Assembly: GCF_003568865.1 (NCBI RefSeq)
Contig: NZ_CP031115.1
Span: 1,426,001 to 1,490,000 of the forward strand
Length of the DNA: 64,000 bases
Direction: 5' to 3'
From: Rubrobacter indicoceani
GTDB taxonomy: Bacteria > Actinomycetota > Rubrobacteria > Rubrobacterales > Rubrobacteraceae
Positions 34,266 to 43,071 of the stretch are shown piece by piece. Each line of letters begins with the position of its first letter. The stretch's first letter is position 1. The position numbers and the translations under genes are program-made. The notes under the pieces were generated by a model that did not search any database, was not told where the DNA came from, and worked only from the letters and a program-made list of their open reading frames with translations.

Positions 34266-35944
34266 CCGTCACCGACAAGGAGTTCCGAGGCATGGGCGAG
34301 GGAGGCTTCGTCTACTCTGCCGGAGAGCATCCGGGCGAGTTCGCGGGTTCGTTCGTCGCCGGAGATGGTTCGGATGTCGGTTGTTGTGCGTCCCGAGGAG
34401 TCGCCTTTGGAGACGATAATGTGGGCGGAGGCCTCGGAGGCGATCTGGGGCAGGTGCGTGATCGTCAGCACCTGGTTTCGCTTTCCGAGCTCGTTCAGCT
34501 TGGCCCCGACCGCGGTGGCCGTGGCGCCGCCGATGCCGGCGTCCACCTCGTCGAAGATGTAGGTCGCGCCGGGGTCGAGCGACTCCTGGGCGAGGCGGAC
34601 CGCGAGCATCACCCGCGAGAGTTCGCCGCCCGAGGCGTACTTTCTGACCGGCAGTTCCGGTTCGCCGGGGTTTGGCTGGATCGCAAACTCCACCCGCTCC
34701 GCGCCGGAAGGCCCGGCTTTCTCCGTCGGGAGGAGGTTCGCCTTGAAGACCGTCGAGCCGAGGTTCAGATCTTCGAGGTTCTTCCGCACCTTTTTCGCCA
34801 GCACGCCGGATGCCCGTTCGCGGGCTTTGGAGAGTTTCGCGGAGAGGTCTTCGAGGGATTTCTCCGCGCCTTCGAGGCGGCGTTCGAGGTCGGCGGTCTC
34901 CTCGCCCGTGTTGTCGAGGCGGGCGAGCTTGGCGCGCGCGTCTTCGAGGTAGGCGAGGACGTCGTCGCCGTACTTGCGCTGGAGGGCCCGAATCTCCGCA
35001 AGTCGGTCTTCCACCGTGTCGAGGCGGGCCGGGTCTGCTTCGAGTTCTTCGGCGTAGGCGCGCAGTTCGTAGAGGATGTCCTCTATCTCCGTCGCCGCCC
35101 CCGAGAGTCGCCCGGCGAGCGGGGAGAGTGAATTGTCCTGAGAAGCCGCCGACTCAACCTCGGAGGCCGCCCGTCCGACCGCCTCGACCGCGCCGCCCGT
35201 CTCGCCGGTCTCAGAAGAAAGGGCTTCGGAGGCCGAGGCGAGTGCTTCGCGAAGCCCGGTTACGTTGCGAAGCCGGTCGCGCTCGCGGGTCAGGTCGGAG
35301 AACTCTTCGGAGGAGAAGTCGGCGGTTTCGATTTCATCAACCTGAAACCTCAGAAAGTCCGCTTCGCGCAGCCGCGACTCGGAGGAGGAGCGAATATCGT
35401 CGAGTTTTTCGCGAAGCTTCCGGACTTCGTGGTAAGTGGCGGCCAGACCGTCGCGAACGGCGAGTTCCTTTTTATTCAGGAAACCGTCGAGGATGGCGAG
35501 CTGTTCGTTCGGGTCGGTGAGGCGGGTCTGCTCGCGCTGGCTGTGATAGGAGACGAGGCGTTCGCCGAGCGCGGCGAGGGCCTTCACGGGGACGGTAACG
35601 CCGTTAACGAAACACCGGGAGCGTCCCCCGTCCTCGGAGACCGTGCGTCGCAGCACTATCTCCTCCTCGGCTTCGAGTTCTTCGGCGAGGTCGCCGAGGG
35701 TCTCAAAAAGGAGTTCGGAGCGGTTCTCCTCGGGGAGGATAAAAGAGCCCTCGACCGTAGCGCGACCGGAGCCGGAGCGGACCGTCCCGGAGCGGGCGCG
35801 CCCCCCGAGCAGAAGCTGGAGGGAGGTTGCAAGCAGGGTCTTACCCGCGCCCGTCTCCCCGGTAATGGCGTTCAGGCCGGGGGAGAGCTTCAGGGTCGCG
35901 GATTCTATCAGGGCGATGTTCTTAACGGAGATCTTGGTTATCAA
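34262..35944 (-). CDS. recN: DNA repair protein RecN
   Basis: SMC-like ATPase for double-strand-break repair (560 aa). Walker A is in LNAITGETGAGKTLL, then two antiparallel coiled-coil arms (residues ~150-380), the ABC signature KYASGGELSRVMLA and Walker B YIFDEVDAGIGG. The start is TTG 35944. Normal length; no SOS box is visible. It belongs to the tlyA-nadK-recN-steA-steB cluster. Confidence 0.96.
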   Translation of the reverse strand: MITKISVKNIALIESATLKLSPGLNAITGETGAGKTLLATSLQLLLGGRARSGTVRSGSGRATVEGSFILPEENRSELLFETLGDLAEELEAEEEIVLRRTVSEDGGRSRCFVNGVTVPVKALAALGERLVSYHSQREQTRLTDPNEQLAILDGFLNKKELAVRDGLAATYHEVRKLREKLDDIRSSSESRLREADFLRFQVDEIETADFSSEEFSDLTRERDRLRNVTGLREALASASEALSSETGETGGAVEAVGRAASEVESAASQDNSLSPLAGRLSGAATEIEDILYELRAYAEELEADPARLDTVEDRLAEIRALQRKYGDDVLAYLEDARAKLARLDNTGEETADLERRLEGAEKSLEDLSAKLSKARERASGVLAKKVRKNLEDLNLGSTVFKANLLPTEKAGPSGAERVEFAIQPNPGEPELPVRKYASGGELSRVMLAVRLAQESLDPGATYIFDEVDAGIGGATATAVGAKLNELGKRNQVLTITHLPQIASEASAHIIVSKGDSSGRTTTDIRTISGDERTRELARMLSGRVDEASLAHASELLVGDG

Positions 35945-35983
35945 TGTGCTTGCACCTCGGGTCTCACGCTTCCGACCGCGGCC

Positions 35984-36796
35984 CTACAGAAAGGTTTTGC
36001 GAACCGCCCTCCACCACGTCCACTCTTCGGTCCGACCTATTCTAACGCTTTCGGCGGAGATCCTGACCCGTACCACGTCCCCGGCGGTGAGTTCGACCGG
36101 CTCACCGCCGTCTATGGAGAGGACGGCGGCCCGCTCCTTGAGGGTCAGCTCCGTTACCTGGCTCTGCCCGAGGACGAGCGGCCGGCTGACGAGCGCGTGC
36201 GGGGCTATCGGCACAAGAACGTACGACAGCGTGTCCGAAGCAAGGATCGGCCCCCCCGCCGAGAGCGCGTAGGCCGTCGAGCCCAGAGGCGTTGCGGCGA
36301 TAAAACCGTCGCAGCGGAAGTCAAAGAGCGACTCGCCGCTTATGGCGACCGAGACGGAGACGATGTGGTGCGTCTGACGCTTGAGCAGCGCGGCCTCGTT
36401 CGCCGCCGTCTTCCACTCGCCGTCCGCCACCTGCACGTCGAGCTTGCGGTACTCCTGAACGTCGAGGCCGTTTGCAAGAACCTTCTCGACGCCCGACTCT
36501 ATCTCCTCGGGCTGGACCCCGCTCATAAAGCCGACCCGCCCGAAGTTCACCCCGAGAAGAACGGACCCCGGGTACTCGCGCGAGGCCCGGAGCATCGTCC
36601 CGTCGCCGCCGAGCACAAAGACAACGTCCGGGCTCGAGCCGCCGTCCGGCTCGCCGTCCATCCGAACCTCGGAGATAACGATGCCGCCCGAGCGCAGGGC
36701 CCCGACGAGCCGCTCCACGTGCTCCCCGCCGACCTTCGGGCTGACGTAGACGCCCGCCCGCTCGACAAAGACCCGACCGCTAGACCCCACCGACAA
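35984..36796 (-). CDS. nadK: NAD kinase
   Basis: Phosphorylates NAD to NADP (270 aa). The GGDGT motif is in VVFVLGGDGTMLRASRE, and the second motif is FRCDGFIAATPLGSTAYALSAGGPI. TTG 36796 overlaps tlyA by 17 bp, and an in-frame GTG at 36790 is an alternative. The position between tlyA and recN is the standard actinobacterial one. Confidence 0.95.
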   Translation of the reverse strand: MSVGSSGRVFVERAGVYVSPKVGGEHVERLVGALRSGGIVISEVRMDGEPDGGSSPDVVFVLGGDGTMLRASREYPGSVLLGVNFGRVGFMSGVQPEEIESGVEKVLANGLDVQEYRKLDVQVADGEWKTAANEAALLKRQTHHIVSVSVAISGESLFDFRCDGFIAATPLGSTAYALSAGGPILASDTLSYVLVPIAPHALVSRPLVLGQSQVTELTLKERAAVLSIDGGEPVELTAGDVVRVRISAESVRIGRTEEWTWWRAVRKTFL

Positions 36797-37571
36797 CCTC
36801 CAGAACCTTTTCGTTGGACAGCGAGCCGCTCTGCCCGCGAAAAAGCCGCATCACGTACTCCTGGTTGCCGGATTTCCGGCCCCGGGTCGCCGACCTCACC
36901 ACCCCGACCGCCCCGAAGCCGAGGGCGTCGAAGCTCTCCGCTACGGTTGTAACGACCTCTGCGTGAACCCCCCGGTCGCTGACCAGCCCGCCGCGACCGA
37001 CAAGGTCCGGTCCGGCCTCGAACTGCGGCTTGACGAGCAGGACGGCCTCCCGTATGGAAGGCGTGGACGACAGAAGGCCGCCGAGGGCGACGGAGAGCGA
37101 GATAAAAGAGAGGTCGCTTACCAGCAGGTCCGGCGCAAACGGGAGGTTTTCGCCGCGCAGGTTCCTGACGTTCGTGCGCTCCATGACCGCGACCCGCCCG
37201 TCGTTTCGGAGCCGCCAGTCGAACTGTCCGTAGCCCACGTCAACGGCGCAGACCTCTTTTGCGCCACGCCGCAGAAGCACGTCGGTGAAGCCGCCCGTCG
37301 AGGCCCCGGCGTCGAGGCAGAGACGGTCCGCAGCGTCCACGCCGAAGTCGTCCAGAGCGCGGGCGAGCTTCTCCCCGGCGCGGGAGACGTATCTTCGCGA
37401 ATCTTCCTTGAGGGTGATCTCGGCGTCCGGGGAGACCTTCAGACCGGGTTTGGTCGCCACCTCGCCCCCGACGCGGACGGAGCCGGAGATCACGACCGCC
37501 TGCGCCTTCGAGCGGTTCTCGGCGAGGCCGAGCGCGACAAGCGCGGCGTCGAGGCGGGTTCGGTCCTTCAT
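36780..37571 (-). CDS. tlyA: TlyA-family rRNA 2'-O-methyltransferase
   Basis: A 263-residue protein: an N-terminal S4 RNA-binding domain (TRLDAALVALGLAENRSKAQAVVISGSVRVGG) and an FtsJ-type methyltransferase (LCLDAGASTGGFTDVLLRRGAKEVCAVDVGYGQ). In mycobacteria it methylates 16S and 23S rRNA and sets capreomycin sensitivity. Coupled with nadK. Confidence 0.93.
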   Translation of the reverse strand: MKDRTRLDAALVALGLAENRSKAQAVVISGSVRVGGEVATKPGLKVSPDAEITLKEDSRRYVSRAGEKLARALDDFGVDAADRLCLDAGASTGGFTDVLLRRGAKEVCAVDVGYGQFDWRLRNDGRVAVMERTNVRNLRGENLPFAPDLLVSDLSFISLSVALGGLLSSTPSIREAVLLVKPQFEAGPDLVGRGGLVSDRGVHAEVVTTVAESFDALGFGAVGVVRSATRGRKSGNQEYVMRLFRGQSGSLSNEKVLEVVGGV

Positions 37572-37592
37572 CCAGACCGTTTCATGGACGGA

Positions 37593-38486
37593 TCAGCTCC
37601 CCCGGTGGCGGACAAAAAGGGCGAGCTGCTCAAGCCCCGAGGTGTCGCCGTCTATCTTCGAGAGCGCGCCGAGGGCGCGTCCGACCGACTCGTCGGCCTC
37701 CCGGCGCGCCCCTTCGAGGCCGTAGACCCCGACAAACGTCGCCTTGCCCTGCTCCTCGTCGCTCCCGGCGCTCTTGCCGAGTTCCTCCGTCGTCGCGGTC
37801 GCGTTCAGAACATCGTCCACTATCTGAAAACAGAGTCCGAGCTCCGCCGCGTAGTCGCTTATGGCGTCCTTCCCGCTTTCTGGCGCCCCGGCGACTATCG
37901 CCCCGATCCGGGCGGAGGATTTGATCAGCGCGCCGGTCTTGAACTCGTGGATCATACGCAGCGTTCTCGGGTCGGCGTCGGACCCCGCCCCGGTCTGGGC
38001 CATGTCTATAACCTGCCCACCGACCATCCCCTCGACCCCGGTCGAGTCGGCGAGCTCCTGCACGACCTCCAGGACCTGCTCCGGCCGGCCCTTCTGATGC
38101 ACCGTGATAAGCGTCAGAGCCTCACCGAAGAAAGCGTCCCCGGCGAGTATCGCCATCGCCTCGCCGTACTTTTTGTGGAGCGTCGGACGACCGCGCCGGA
38201 AATCGTCGTCGTCCATCGCCGGGAGGTCGTCGTGGATCAGGGAATACGTGTGGATGAGTTCTATCGCCGCCGCCGAGGGCAGGGCGACCTCCGGCTCAGC
38301 CCCGAAAACAAGCGCGGCCTCCATGCAGAGCGTCGGCCTGACCCGCTTGCCGCCCGCCAGCAGCGAGTAGCGCATCGCCTCCTGAAGCACCGAGAGTTCC
38401 GGCTCGGCGGTGAAGCTCAGGCCCGCGAGGTACTCCTCGAAGATGATCCGGTGCGACTCCCAGCGTCCCGCGCCTGCCTCAGCCAT
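37593..38486 (-). CDS. Polyprenyl (farnesyl/geranylgeranyl) diphosphate synthase
   Basis: Trans-prenyltransferase (297 aa). The first Asp-rich motif is HDDLPAMDDDD, with the two-residue insertion typical of bacterial FPP synthases. The second motif reads DDVLN, where most family members have DDxxD, a D-to-N change. GGKRVRPTLC is the diphosphate-binding segment. The ATG at 38486 overlaps the nusB stop by 8 bp. A longer frame to 38717 is the antisense-like shadow through nusB. Chain length cannot be decided by eye. Confidence 0.9.
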   Translation of the reverse strand: MAEAGAGRWESHRIIFEEYLAGLSFTAEPELSVLQEAMRYSLLAGGKRVRPTLCMEAALVFGAEPEVALPSAAAIELIHTYSLIHDDLPAMDDDDFRRGRPTLHKKYGEAMAILAGDAFFGEALTLITVHQKGRPEQVLEVVQELADSTGVEGMVGGQVIDMAQTGAGSDADPRTLRMIHEFKTGALIKSSARIGAIVAGAPESGKDAISDYAAELGLCFQIVDDVLNATATTEELGKSAGSDEEQGKATFVGVYGLEGARREADESVGRALGALSKIDGDTSGLEQLALFVRHRGS

Positions 38487-38940
38487 GCGAAACCTTTTTC
38501 CCGGGCGGCTCTGCCGGGTCTTTATCGCCCCCGCTTTCGGAGGCTTCGGAGGCGAGGTAGGACTCCGCGCCGCGCAGAACGCCACCGACAAACGTCGGGG
38601 CTTCGTCGCTTGAGAAGCCCTTGGCGAGCTCGACCGCCTCGGTGATAGCGACGTGGGCCGGTACGTCTCCGGCGTGCGACATCTCAAAGACCCCGATGCG
38701 GAGCACCGTCCGGTCAACGGCGTTCATGCGCCCTATCGGCCAGCCGACCGCGACCTTCGATATCACCGCGTCTATCTCTTCGGCGTTTTTCTCGATGCCG
38801 TAGCAGAGCCTGACGGCGTACGGGTCGGGGTCGCCGCGGTAGGACCGCCAGCGTTTGACCGCCTCGGCGGTCCCGCTCCTGGTAACGTCGCTCCCGTAGA
38901 GGATCTGGAAAGCCTGTTTTCTGCCCGTCCGGCGGCTCAA
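38479..38940 (-). CDS. nusB: Transcription antitermination factor NusB
   Basis: All-helical rRNA antitermination and ribosome-assembly factor (153 aa, normal). RTGRKQAFQILYGSDVTRSG, WPIGRMNAVDRTVLRIGVFEM and ITEAVELAKGFSSDEAPTFVGGVLRG are the family blocks. TTG start. It follows efp after 44 bp, as in many bacteria. Confidence 0.94.
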   Translation of the reverse strand: MSRRTGRKQAFQILYGSDVTRSGTAEAVKRWRSYRGDPDPYAVRLCYGIEKNAEEIDAVISKVAVGWPIGRMNAVDRTVLRIGVFEMSHAGDVPAHVAITEAVELAKGFSSDEAPTFVGGVLRGAESYLASEASESGGDKDPAEPPGKKVSHG

Positions 38941-38984
38941 AGCAGCCCGCCCGGAGTTGTCCGGTGTGTTTTCGTCTTGTTCAC

Positions 38985-39542
38985 CTATACCCTCGTCAGG
39001 TACTCGCGGGAGCGGGTGTCCACCCGGATTCGGTCCCCGACGTTCACAAAGAGCGGAACCTGCACGGTGAGGCCGGTCTCGAGCGTGGCGGGTTTGGAGC
39101 CGCCGGTCGCCGTGTCGCCCTTGAGGCCGGGGTCGGTGTCGGTTACGGAGAGGTCAACGTGGCTCGGCGGCTCGACGCTCACTATCTCGCCGTCGGCGGA
39201 GAGGACGCTCACCGTCCCGTTCGCCGTTATGTACCCGGCGTTCTCCCCGATCACATCCTGCGGGATGGGGAGCTGCTCGTAGGTGTCGGTGTCCATAAAG
39301 TAGTGTAGATCGCCGTCCCGGTAGAGGTACGACATCTGCCGGGACTCGGTGCGGATGGAGTCCACCTTCTCTCCAGCCCTGAAGGTCTTCTCTATCGTCG
39401 CTCCGGTGTCCATATTGCGGAGCTTGGTACGCACGAACGCCGAGCCTTTGCCCGGCTTGACGTGCTGAAAAAAAACGATGGTGAACCGTTTGTTGTCCAC
39501 CCGTATCGCGCTGCCGTTTTTAAACTGGTTGGTCGTGATCAT
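38985..39542 (-). CDS. efp: Elongation factor P
   Basis: Rescues ribosomes stalled at polyproline (185 aa). Opening [35 protein letters not shown] places a lysine at the tip of the modified loop (PGKGS), the unmodified or lysine-type EF-P. The three OB-fold domains end with [19 protein letters not shown]. The ATG 39542 has a GGGAGG site 5 nt upstream. A promoter probably lies in the 138-bp gap to aroQ (see separate entry). Confidence 0.96.
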   Translation of the reverse strand: MITTNQFKNGSAIRVDNKRFTIVFFQHVKPGKGSAFVRTKLRNMDTGATIEKTFRAGEKVDSIRTESRQMSYLYRDGDLHYFMDTDTYEQLPIPQDVIGENAGYITANGTVSVLSADGEIVSVEPPSHVDLSVTDTDPGLKGDTATGGSKPATLETGLTVQVPLFVNVGDRIRVDTRSREYLTRV

Positions 39543-39632
39543 CGCTGCCTCCCGTTATCTCATGCTGGTTCTGCGAGGTGACCGGACCTTGCCGGCCACG
39601 CCGGAGCTCCGTCCGAAGCCCCCGCAAGGTCG

Positions 39633-39638
39633 AATATT
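39633..39638 (-). promoter_or_regulatory. Possible -10 box for efp-nusB
   Basis: GATAAT on the - strand (complement of ATTATC, 39633-39638) lies ~90 bp before efp, in the only intergenic gap between aroQ and efp. No good -35 hexamer is at 16-18 bp, so support is limited. Confidence 0.3.
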
Positions 39639-39680
39639 ATCGCACATCATCTCCGGCTCTCCGAAGGGGTTCGGGCGGGA

Positions 39681-40106
39681 TCAGGTCCCCTCCCGGGCAA
39701 GGATGTAGCCGGTCGCGGCGTGATACCCGTACGGCCCCATACCCGCCACGACCGCGCTGACGGCGGGCGAGACGACGGAGTGCCGCCGCCACTCCTCCCT
39801 TGCGTGGACGTTGGAGATGTGGACCTCGACCTTCGGGATTTCAAGCGGCTCCAGCGCGTCGTGCAGCGCGTAGGCGTAGTGCGTCCACGCGCCGGGGTTG
39901 AGGATAAGCCCATCGGAGGAGGCGGCGGCGCGGACAAACCCGACCATCTCCCCTTCGTGGTCGGTCTGGCGGAAGTCGAACTCCACGGTCGGAAAGGCCG
40001 ATGCAAGACCCGACGTTATATCCCCGAGCGTCAGCGTCCCGTAGATCTCGGGTCTGCGCGTGCCGAGCGCCCCGAGGTTCACACCGTTTAGAACCGCTAT
40101 CTTCAT
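39681..40106 (-). CDS. aroQ: Type II 3-dehydroquinate dehydratase
   Basis: Third shikimate-pathway step (141 aa). LNGVNLGALGTRRPEIYGTLTL (usually LNGPNLNLLGxREPxxYG; note GP-to-GV and NLL-to-GAL changes), the catalytic segment ILNPGAWTHYAYALHDAL, and VEVHISNVHAREEWRRHSVVSP are visible. Tyr22-equivalent and the base His are kept. It overlaps aroB by 4 bp, ending an aroC-aroK-aroB-aroQ operon. Confidence 0.95.
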   Translation of the reverse strand: MKIAVLNGVNLGALGTRRPEIYGTLTLGDITSGLASAFPTVEFDFRQTDHEGEMVGFVRAAASSDGLILNPGAWTHYAYALHDALEPLEIPKVEVHISNVHAREEWRRHSVVSPAVSAVVAGMGPYGYHAATGYILAREGT

Positions 40107-41188
40107 CCCGCCCCTTTCAGCGTTTCCAGCGCCTCGATGACCTCCGGCTCGGAGACCGATACCCCCCAGACCGGGCGTCCGATCTCTTCCAGCAGGACAA
40201 AGCGGTGCATCCTCGCGCCGTCTTCTGCGGCGCGTTTCTTGTCCCGGCTCATGGCGGCGAGTACCGCCCCCGCATCGAAACCCGTCTGCGTTACCGGAAG
40301 CCCGCAGGCCAGAAGCAGCTCGCGCTGGCGTTCCATGAGGTCGAAGCCGGTGTGTTTCGCTCCGATCTTCGCGGCGCAGACCATGCCGAGCGAGATCGCC
40401 TCGCCGTGCGAAAGCCTGTACCCGGAGGCGGCCTCCAGCCCGTGTCCGATGGTGTGACCGTAGTTCAGCACGGATCTCAGCCCGCCCTCGCGCTCGTCGC
40501 GCTCCACGACGCTCGCCTTGTAGCGGACCGCGTGCTCTATAAGCTTCACGAGGGGACCCGAATCGCCGGATCTGGCAGCGGAGATCGCATCGAGGTCCCT
40601 GAAGTATTCCCCGCCGGCGAGAAGTCCCATCTTGACGAGCTCCGCAAGACCGTTGGAGATCTCCCGCTCCGGAAGGGTCTCGAGCCGGGCGATGTCCGCG
40701 ACGACGGCCTCCGGCTGGTGAAACGCCCCGACAAGGTTCTTGCCTTCGGGGAGATCCAGTCCGACCTTCCCCCCGACGGAGCTGTCCACCATAGAGAGAA
40801 GCGTCGTCGGGAGCATCACGAGCCTCACGCCACGCATGTAGCTCGCCGCAACGAAGCCGACGAGGTCCCCGACGACCCCGCCGCCGAGCGCGAAGATCGT
40901 CCCGTCCCGCCCGAGGCCGGTGCGGGCCACGCGACCCAGAAGCTCCGAGTAGACCTTGAGCGACTTGGACTCCTCACCCGCGATAAACTGCAGGTTGTCG
41001 AGCACCTCCCAGCCCGCGCTTTCGAGGCTTCCGCACGCGTCCGCGAGGTGCAAAGGCCCGACGTTCGAGTCGGTTACGATAACGCACGGGCCGGGCGACA
41101 CGTGCGCCGCCAAAACCTCCCCGATCGGGATTTCGGCCCCGATCACGACCGGATAAGACGGCGTGAGGTCTACGGTGACGGTGTTCAT
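40103..41188 (-). CDS. aroB: 3-dehydroquinate synthase
   Basis: Second shikimate-pathway step (361 aa). FALGGGVVGDLVGFVAASYMRGV is the NAD-binding and active-site block, and VDSSVGGKVGLDLPEGKNLVGAFHQP and RSVLNYGHTIGHGLEAA carry the zinc-ligand Glu and His residues. It overlaps aroK by 4 bp. Confidence 0.97.
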   Translation of the reverse strand: MNTVTVDLTPSYPVVIGAEIPIGEVLAAHVSPGPCVIVTDSNVGPLHLADACGSLESAGWEVLDNLQFIAGEESKSLKVYSELLGRVARTGLGRDGTIFALGGGVVGDLVGFVAASYMRGVRLVMLPTTLLSMVDSSVGGKVGLDLPEGKNLVGAFHQPEAVVADIARLETLPEREISNGLAELVKMGLLAGGEYFRDLDAISAARSGDSGPLVKLIEHAVRYKASVVERDEREGGLRSVLNYGHTIGHGLEAASGYRLSHGEAISLGMVCAAKIGAKHTGFDLMERQRELLLACGLPVTQTGFDAGAVLAAMSRDKKRAAEDGARMHRFVLLEEIGRPVWGVSVSEPEVIEALETLKGAG

Positions 41189-41730
41189 CTCCGAGCTTCT
41201 CTTTCGGTCGCGACACCCTTTAGCCAGCCGGATATCTCGCCTGCGACGGCGGCCTGCCCGCGTCCGTCGGGGCGCACGGTGAGGTCGGCGGCCCGGCGAT
41301 ACAGAGGTTCCCTTGCGGCGTAGCGAGCGCGGAACTCATCAAAGCCGCCGCCGCGAAGGGGACGCCCCGCGCCCCTCGTTCGCCGGAAAAGAACCTCGAG
41401 GTCTTCCTCGATCATAACGGTCGGGACCTTCGCGAGGAGTTCAAGGTTCTCGGGCCTCGTCACCGTCCCCCCGCCGCACGATACGACGGCGCGTTCGCGC
41501 AGGACGGCCCTTTTCAGGCACTCGTGTTCCAGGTCGCGAAAGCCACCCTCACCCCGCGTTTCAAAGATCTGCGGTATGGAGATTCCGGCTGCCCGTTCGA
41601 CCTCTTCGTCGAGATCCACGAAACAGAAGTCGAGGTCGCGGGCGAGCAGCCGCCCGACGGTGCTCTTCCCCGAACCCATGTAGCCGATCAGGGCTACCGT
41701 TCGAGCGCGATGTCGTCCGTCGTCGCTCAA
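41185..41730 (-). CDS. aroK: Shikimate kinase
   Basis: Fifth shikimate step (181 aa). P-loop ALIGYMGSGKSTVGRLLA, substrate Asp in VDLDEEVE, Arg in GEGGFRDLE, and SCGGGTV. TTG 41730 is chosen because it lies just 9 bp after the aroC stop and starts ~17 residues before the P-loop. The frame remains open to 41904 only as a shadow of aroC. Confidence 0.92.
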   Translation of the reverse strand: MSDDGRHRARTVALIGYMGSGKSTVGRLLARDLDFCFVDLDEEVERAAGISIPQIFETRGEGGFRDLEHECLKRAVLRERAVVSCGGGTVTRPENLELLAKVPTVMIEEDLEVLFRRTRGAGRPLRGGGFDEFRARYAAREPLYRRAADLTVRPDGRGQAAVAGEISGWLKGVATEREARR

Positions 41731-41738
41731 GCCGGAAC

Positions 41739-42911
41739 TCAGACGGCGGAGCCGCTGGCTATCTTCGAGATGCGCTCGATGTAGGCGTCGTAGGCGGCCC
41801 GGATGTCCACGAGGTTGTCCTGACCGAACTTGTCCAGAAACGCCTCGGCCAGCACGACCGCGACCATCGCCTCGGCTATAACGGCGGCGGCGGGTACGGC
41901 GCACGAGTCGGCGCGCTCCTTGAAGCCCATCGCGGCCTCACCCTTGGCGAGGTCAACGGTGCGAAGCTGTTTGGCTATCGTCGAGATCGGCTTCATCGCC
42001 GCCGAGATCACGACGGGCTCGCCGTTGGTCATGCCGCCTTCGAGGCCGCCGAGGCGGTTCGAGGCGCGGGTGAGCGCGCCGTCTTCGCCAAGGAGTATTT
42101 CGTCCTGCACCTCGCTGGACCGGTGCCGGGCCACGTCGAAACCGATGCCGACCTCGACGCCTTTTATGGCGTTCACGGACATGACGGCTGCGGCGAGACG
42201 CGCGTCGAGCTTGTCGCGCCAGTCAACGTAGGAGCCGAGCCCGGGCGGGCAACCCTCGGCCACCACGACGAAAGATCCCCCGAGCGCGTCCCGGGCGTAG
42301 CGGGCGTCGTCTATCTCGGACTTCATCCGCTCGGTCGTCTCCGGGTCGGGGCAGCGCACCTCGGATTCGTCGGAGATCCTGACGCCCCGGGCGGCCTCTA
42401 TCTTGTCCATCGCGACGTTTCCGATGCGGTAGACCGCGCTGTTTACCCTGATCCCGAACTCGGAGAGCAGCTTTCTTGCGACCCCCCCGGCGGCGACGCG
42501 GGCGACGGTCTCCCTTGCGCTTGAACGCTCAAGGATGTTTCTCAGGTCCCCGGTCGCGTACTTCTGCATCCCGGCGAGGTCGGCGTGACCGGGCCTCGGG
42601 AGGGTGATGTCCTCCGGCGGGTCGTCCACCGGAGCGGGGTTCATCTTGTGCTCCCACTTTGCGTAGTCCTTGTTCCTGACGAGCATCGCTATCGGCGCGC
42701 CGAGCGTGTAGCCGTGCCGGACGCCGCCGAGGAACTCAATCTTGTCCGTCTCTATCTTCTGCCTGCCGCCCCGCCCGTAACCCTGCTGACGGCGGGCGAG
42801 GTCGCGGTTTACGTCCTCGGCGAGCAGGTCCAGCCCGGCCGGAACACCATGTACCAGCGTTACCTCACCCGGACCGTGCGATTCACCGGACGTGGAGAAT
42901 GAGAATTTCAT
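41739..42911 (-). CDS. aroC: Chorismate synthase
   Basis: Final shikimate step, FMN-dependent (390 aa). FSTSGESHGPGEVTLVHGVPAGL, RRQQGYGRGGRQKIETDKIEFLGGV, SSARETVARVAAGGVARKLL and GLEGGMTNGEPVVI are family signatures. The ATG at 42911 has an AAAGG site 9 nt upstream. The frame continues to 43730 through a low-complexity gene in another frame and is not coding there. First gene of the aroC-K-B-Q operon. Confidence 0.97.
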   Translation of the reverse strand: MKFSFSTSGESHGPGEVTLVHGVPAGLDLLAEDVNRDLARRQQGYGRGGRQKIETDKIEFLGGVRHGYTLGAPIAMLVRNKDYAKWEHKMNPAPVDDPPEDITLPRPGHADLAGMQKYATGDLRNILERSSARETVARVAAGGVARKLLSEFGIRVNSAVYRIGNVAMDKIEAARGVRISDESEVRCPDPETTERMKSEIDDARYARDALGGSFVVVAEGCPPGLGSYVDWRDKLDARLAAAVMSVNAIKGVEVGIGFDVARHRSSEVQDEILLGEDGALTRASNRLGGLEGGMTNGEPVVISAAMKPISTIAKQLRTVDLAKGEAAMGFKERADSCAVPAAAVIAEAMVAVVLAEAFLDKFGQDNLVDIRAAYDAYIERISKIASGSAV

Positions 42912-43071
42912 GCGTCTTACCTTTCTGTGATCTTTTATGGTTTTCAAGCCGCTCCCGGCCGCGCAAAGCCTGTGCAACCCGCTTCCGAAGAGTCTAGTGT
43001 AATTTTCGCTCCCGGCGATCTTTGTGGGGCAGCCGACACCCTGGGTAGACGGGGTGGTCTGACAGGGCGGA

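Noticed and set aside
35429-38645. Two long + strand frames (507 and 560 codons) opposite nadK, tlyA and the prenyl synthase
   Set aside because: The - strand genes are unambiguous and tightly packed; the + frames show no motif.
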